Source: Actinacidiphila bryophytorum | GTDB lineage: Bacteria; Actinomycetota; Actinomycetes; Streptomycetales; Streptomycetaceae | Direction of reading: 5' to 3' | Assembly (NCBI RefSeq): GCF_016916835.1 | Contig: NZ_JAFFIX010000018.1 | Span: 1 to 64,000, forward strand | DNA length: 64,000 bases | In this document: piece after piece, positions 63,902 to 64,000 of the stretch | Layout: every line of letters begins with the position of its first letter | Position numbering within the stretch: position 1 is the first letter of the stretch | Notes under the pieces: generated by a model | Database searches by the model: none | Told to the model about the DNA's origin: nothing | Seen by the model: the letters and a program-made list of their open reading frames with translations, nothing else | Translations under genes and position numbers: made by a program

Positions 63902-64000
63902 TCAGGTGGCCAGCGGCAGCGCGGTGCGCACCGGGACCGGGGTGAGCACGGAGGAGGGGACCACCTCCTCGGTCTCCTCGTCGATCAGCGAGACCCGCAC
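63902..64000 (-). CDS. Partial CDS, 3' end only
   Basis: A minus-strand frame open to the edge ends at the stop at 63902 with the sequence DEETEEVVPSSVLTPVPVRT in its last part. Only 32 codons are visible, with good codon usage. The family cannot be told. Confidence 0.55.
   Translation of the reverse strand: MRVSLIDEETEEVVPSSVLTPVPVRTALPLAT

Overview
The window is a GC-rich actinomycete chromosome segment, almost certainly from Streptomyces or a close relative such as Streptacidiphilus or Actinacidiphila. The evidence is very strong third-position GC, many GTG starts, and gene order and proteins that match the Streptomyces core chromosome: trpS1-proC, ilvD, radA-disA-mutY, sigE-cseABC, clpC, the SCO3374 family, lsr2, argA, panC-nadB-nadC-coaX, and cdgB-arfB-terD. 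No rRNA, tRNA, CRISPR array, transposase, prophage or large biosynthetic cluster is visible. The window is core genome with small accessory patches.

Layout. 1-1431: tryptophanyl-tRNA synthetase of the auxiliary (TrpRS1) type behind a Trp-Trp leader peptide and attenuator. 1472-5582: proC, an ABC exporter whose start codon lies inside a long inverted repeat, a small membrane protein, and an XRE/MmyB regulator divergent from an SDR. 5695-12052: F420-type oxidoreductase, a phosphatase-acetyltransferase fusion, a broken subtilisin-inhibitor gene, a membrane protein and a secreted SGNH hydrolase. 12146-16744: ilvD, TetR, sugar isomerase, Ppx. 16863-21342: two orphan proteins, an XRE/methionine aminopeptidase pair, and a membrane-anchored sigma-like BACON protein. 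21583-26776: radA, disA, an anchored Ser/Gly/Thr-rich protein, mutY and a PNPOx-like protein. 26813-30001: the cell-envelope stress operon sigE-cseA-cseB-cseC. 30271-35846: ArsR-type regulator, secreted small protein, NUDIX, divergent MFS/TetR pair, M23 peptidase. 36184-41615: clpC, the SCO3374-like gene overlapping lsr2, argA, BlaI and small proteins. 41729-47160: one coupled operon joining pantothenate/CoA and NAD synthesis. 47568-50909: NarL-type two-component system, ArsR regulator and quinone oxidoreductase. 51277-56103: cdgB (c-di-GMP synthase), flavin reductase, arfB, terD, terB-like. 56379-63671: an accessory-looking block with two tandem LuxR-type regulators, an unknown protein, a decarboxylase-like protein lacking its PLP lysine, an XRE/MmyB regulator and a broken GAF-PP2C-ATPase gene. 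A partial gene runs off the right edge.

How the genes fit together. Both cyclic dinucleotide synthases are present: DisA (c-di-AMP), next to the DNA-repair protein RadA, and CdgB (c-di-GMP). Envelope stress is handled by SigE/CseABC. Cofactor synthesis is concentrated in the panC-nadBC-coaX operon. About 18 genes have a TAnnnT-like -10 hexamer only 6-7 nt before the start codon, so leaderless transcription appears common and was used to choose several starts. A dispersed palindromic intergenic element occurs in three near-complete copies plus one inside-out fragment.

The most notable observations are the decarboxylase-like pseudoenzyme (active-site Lys to Arg) with its tightly coupled partner, the inhibitor gene broken by a 37-bp tandem duplication, the trpS1 attenuator, the palindromic element family, and the lsr2 antisense overlap. 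All family calls come from reading motifs; no database search was run.
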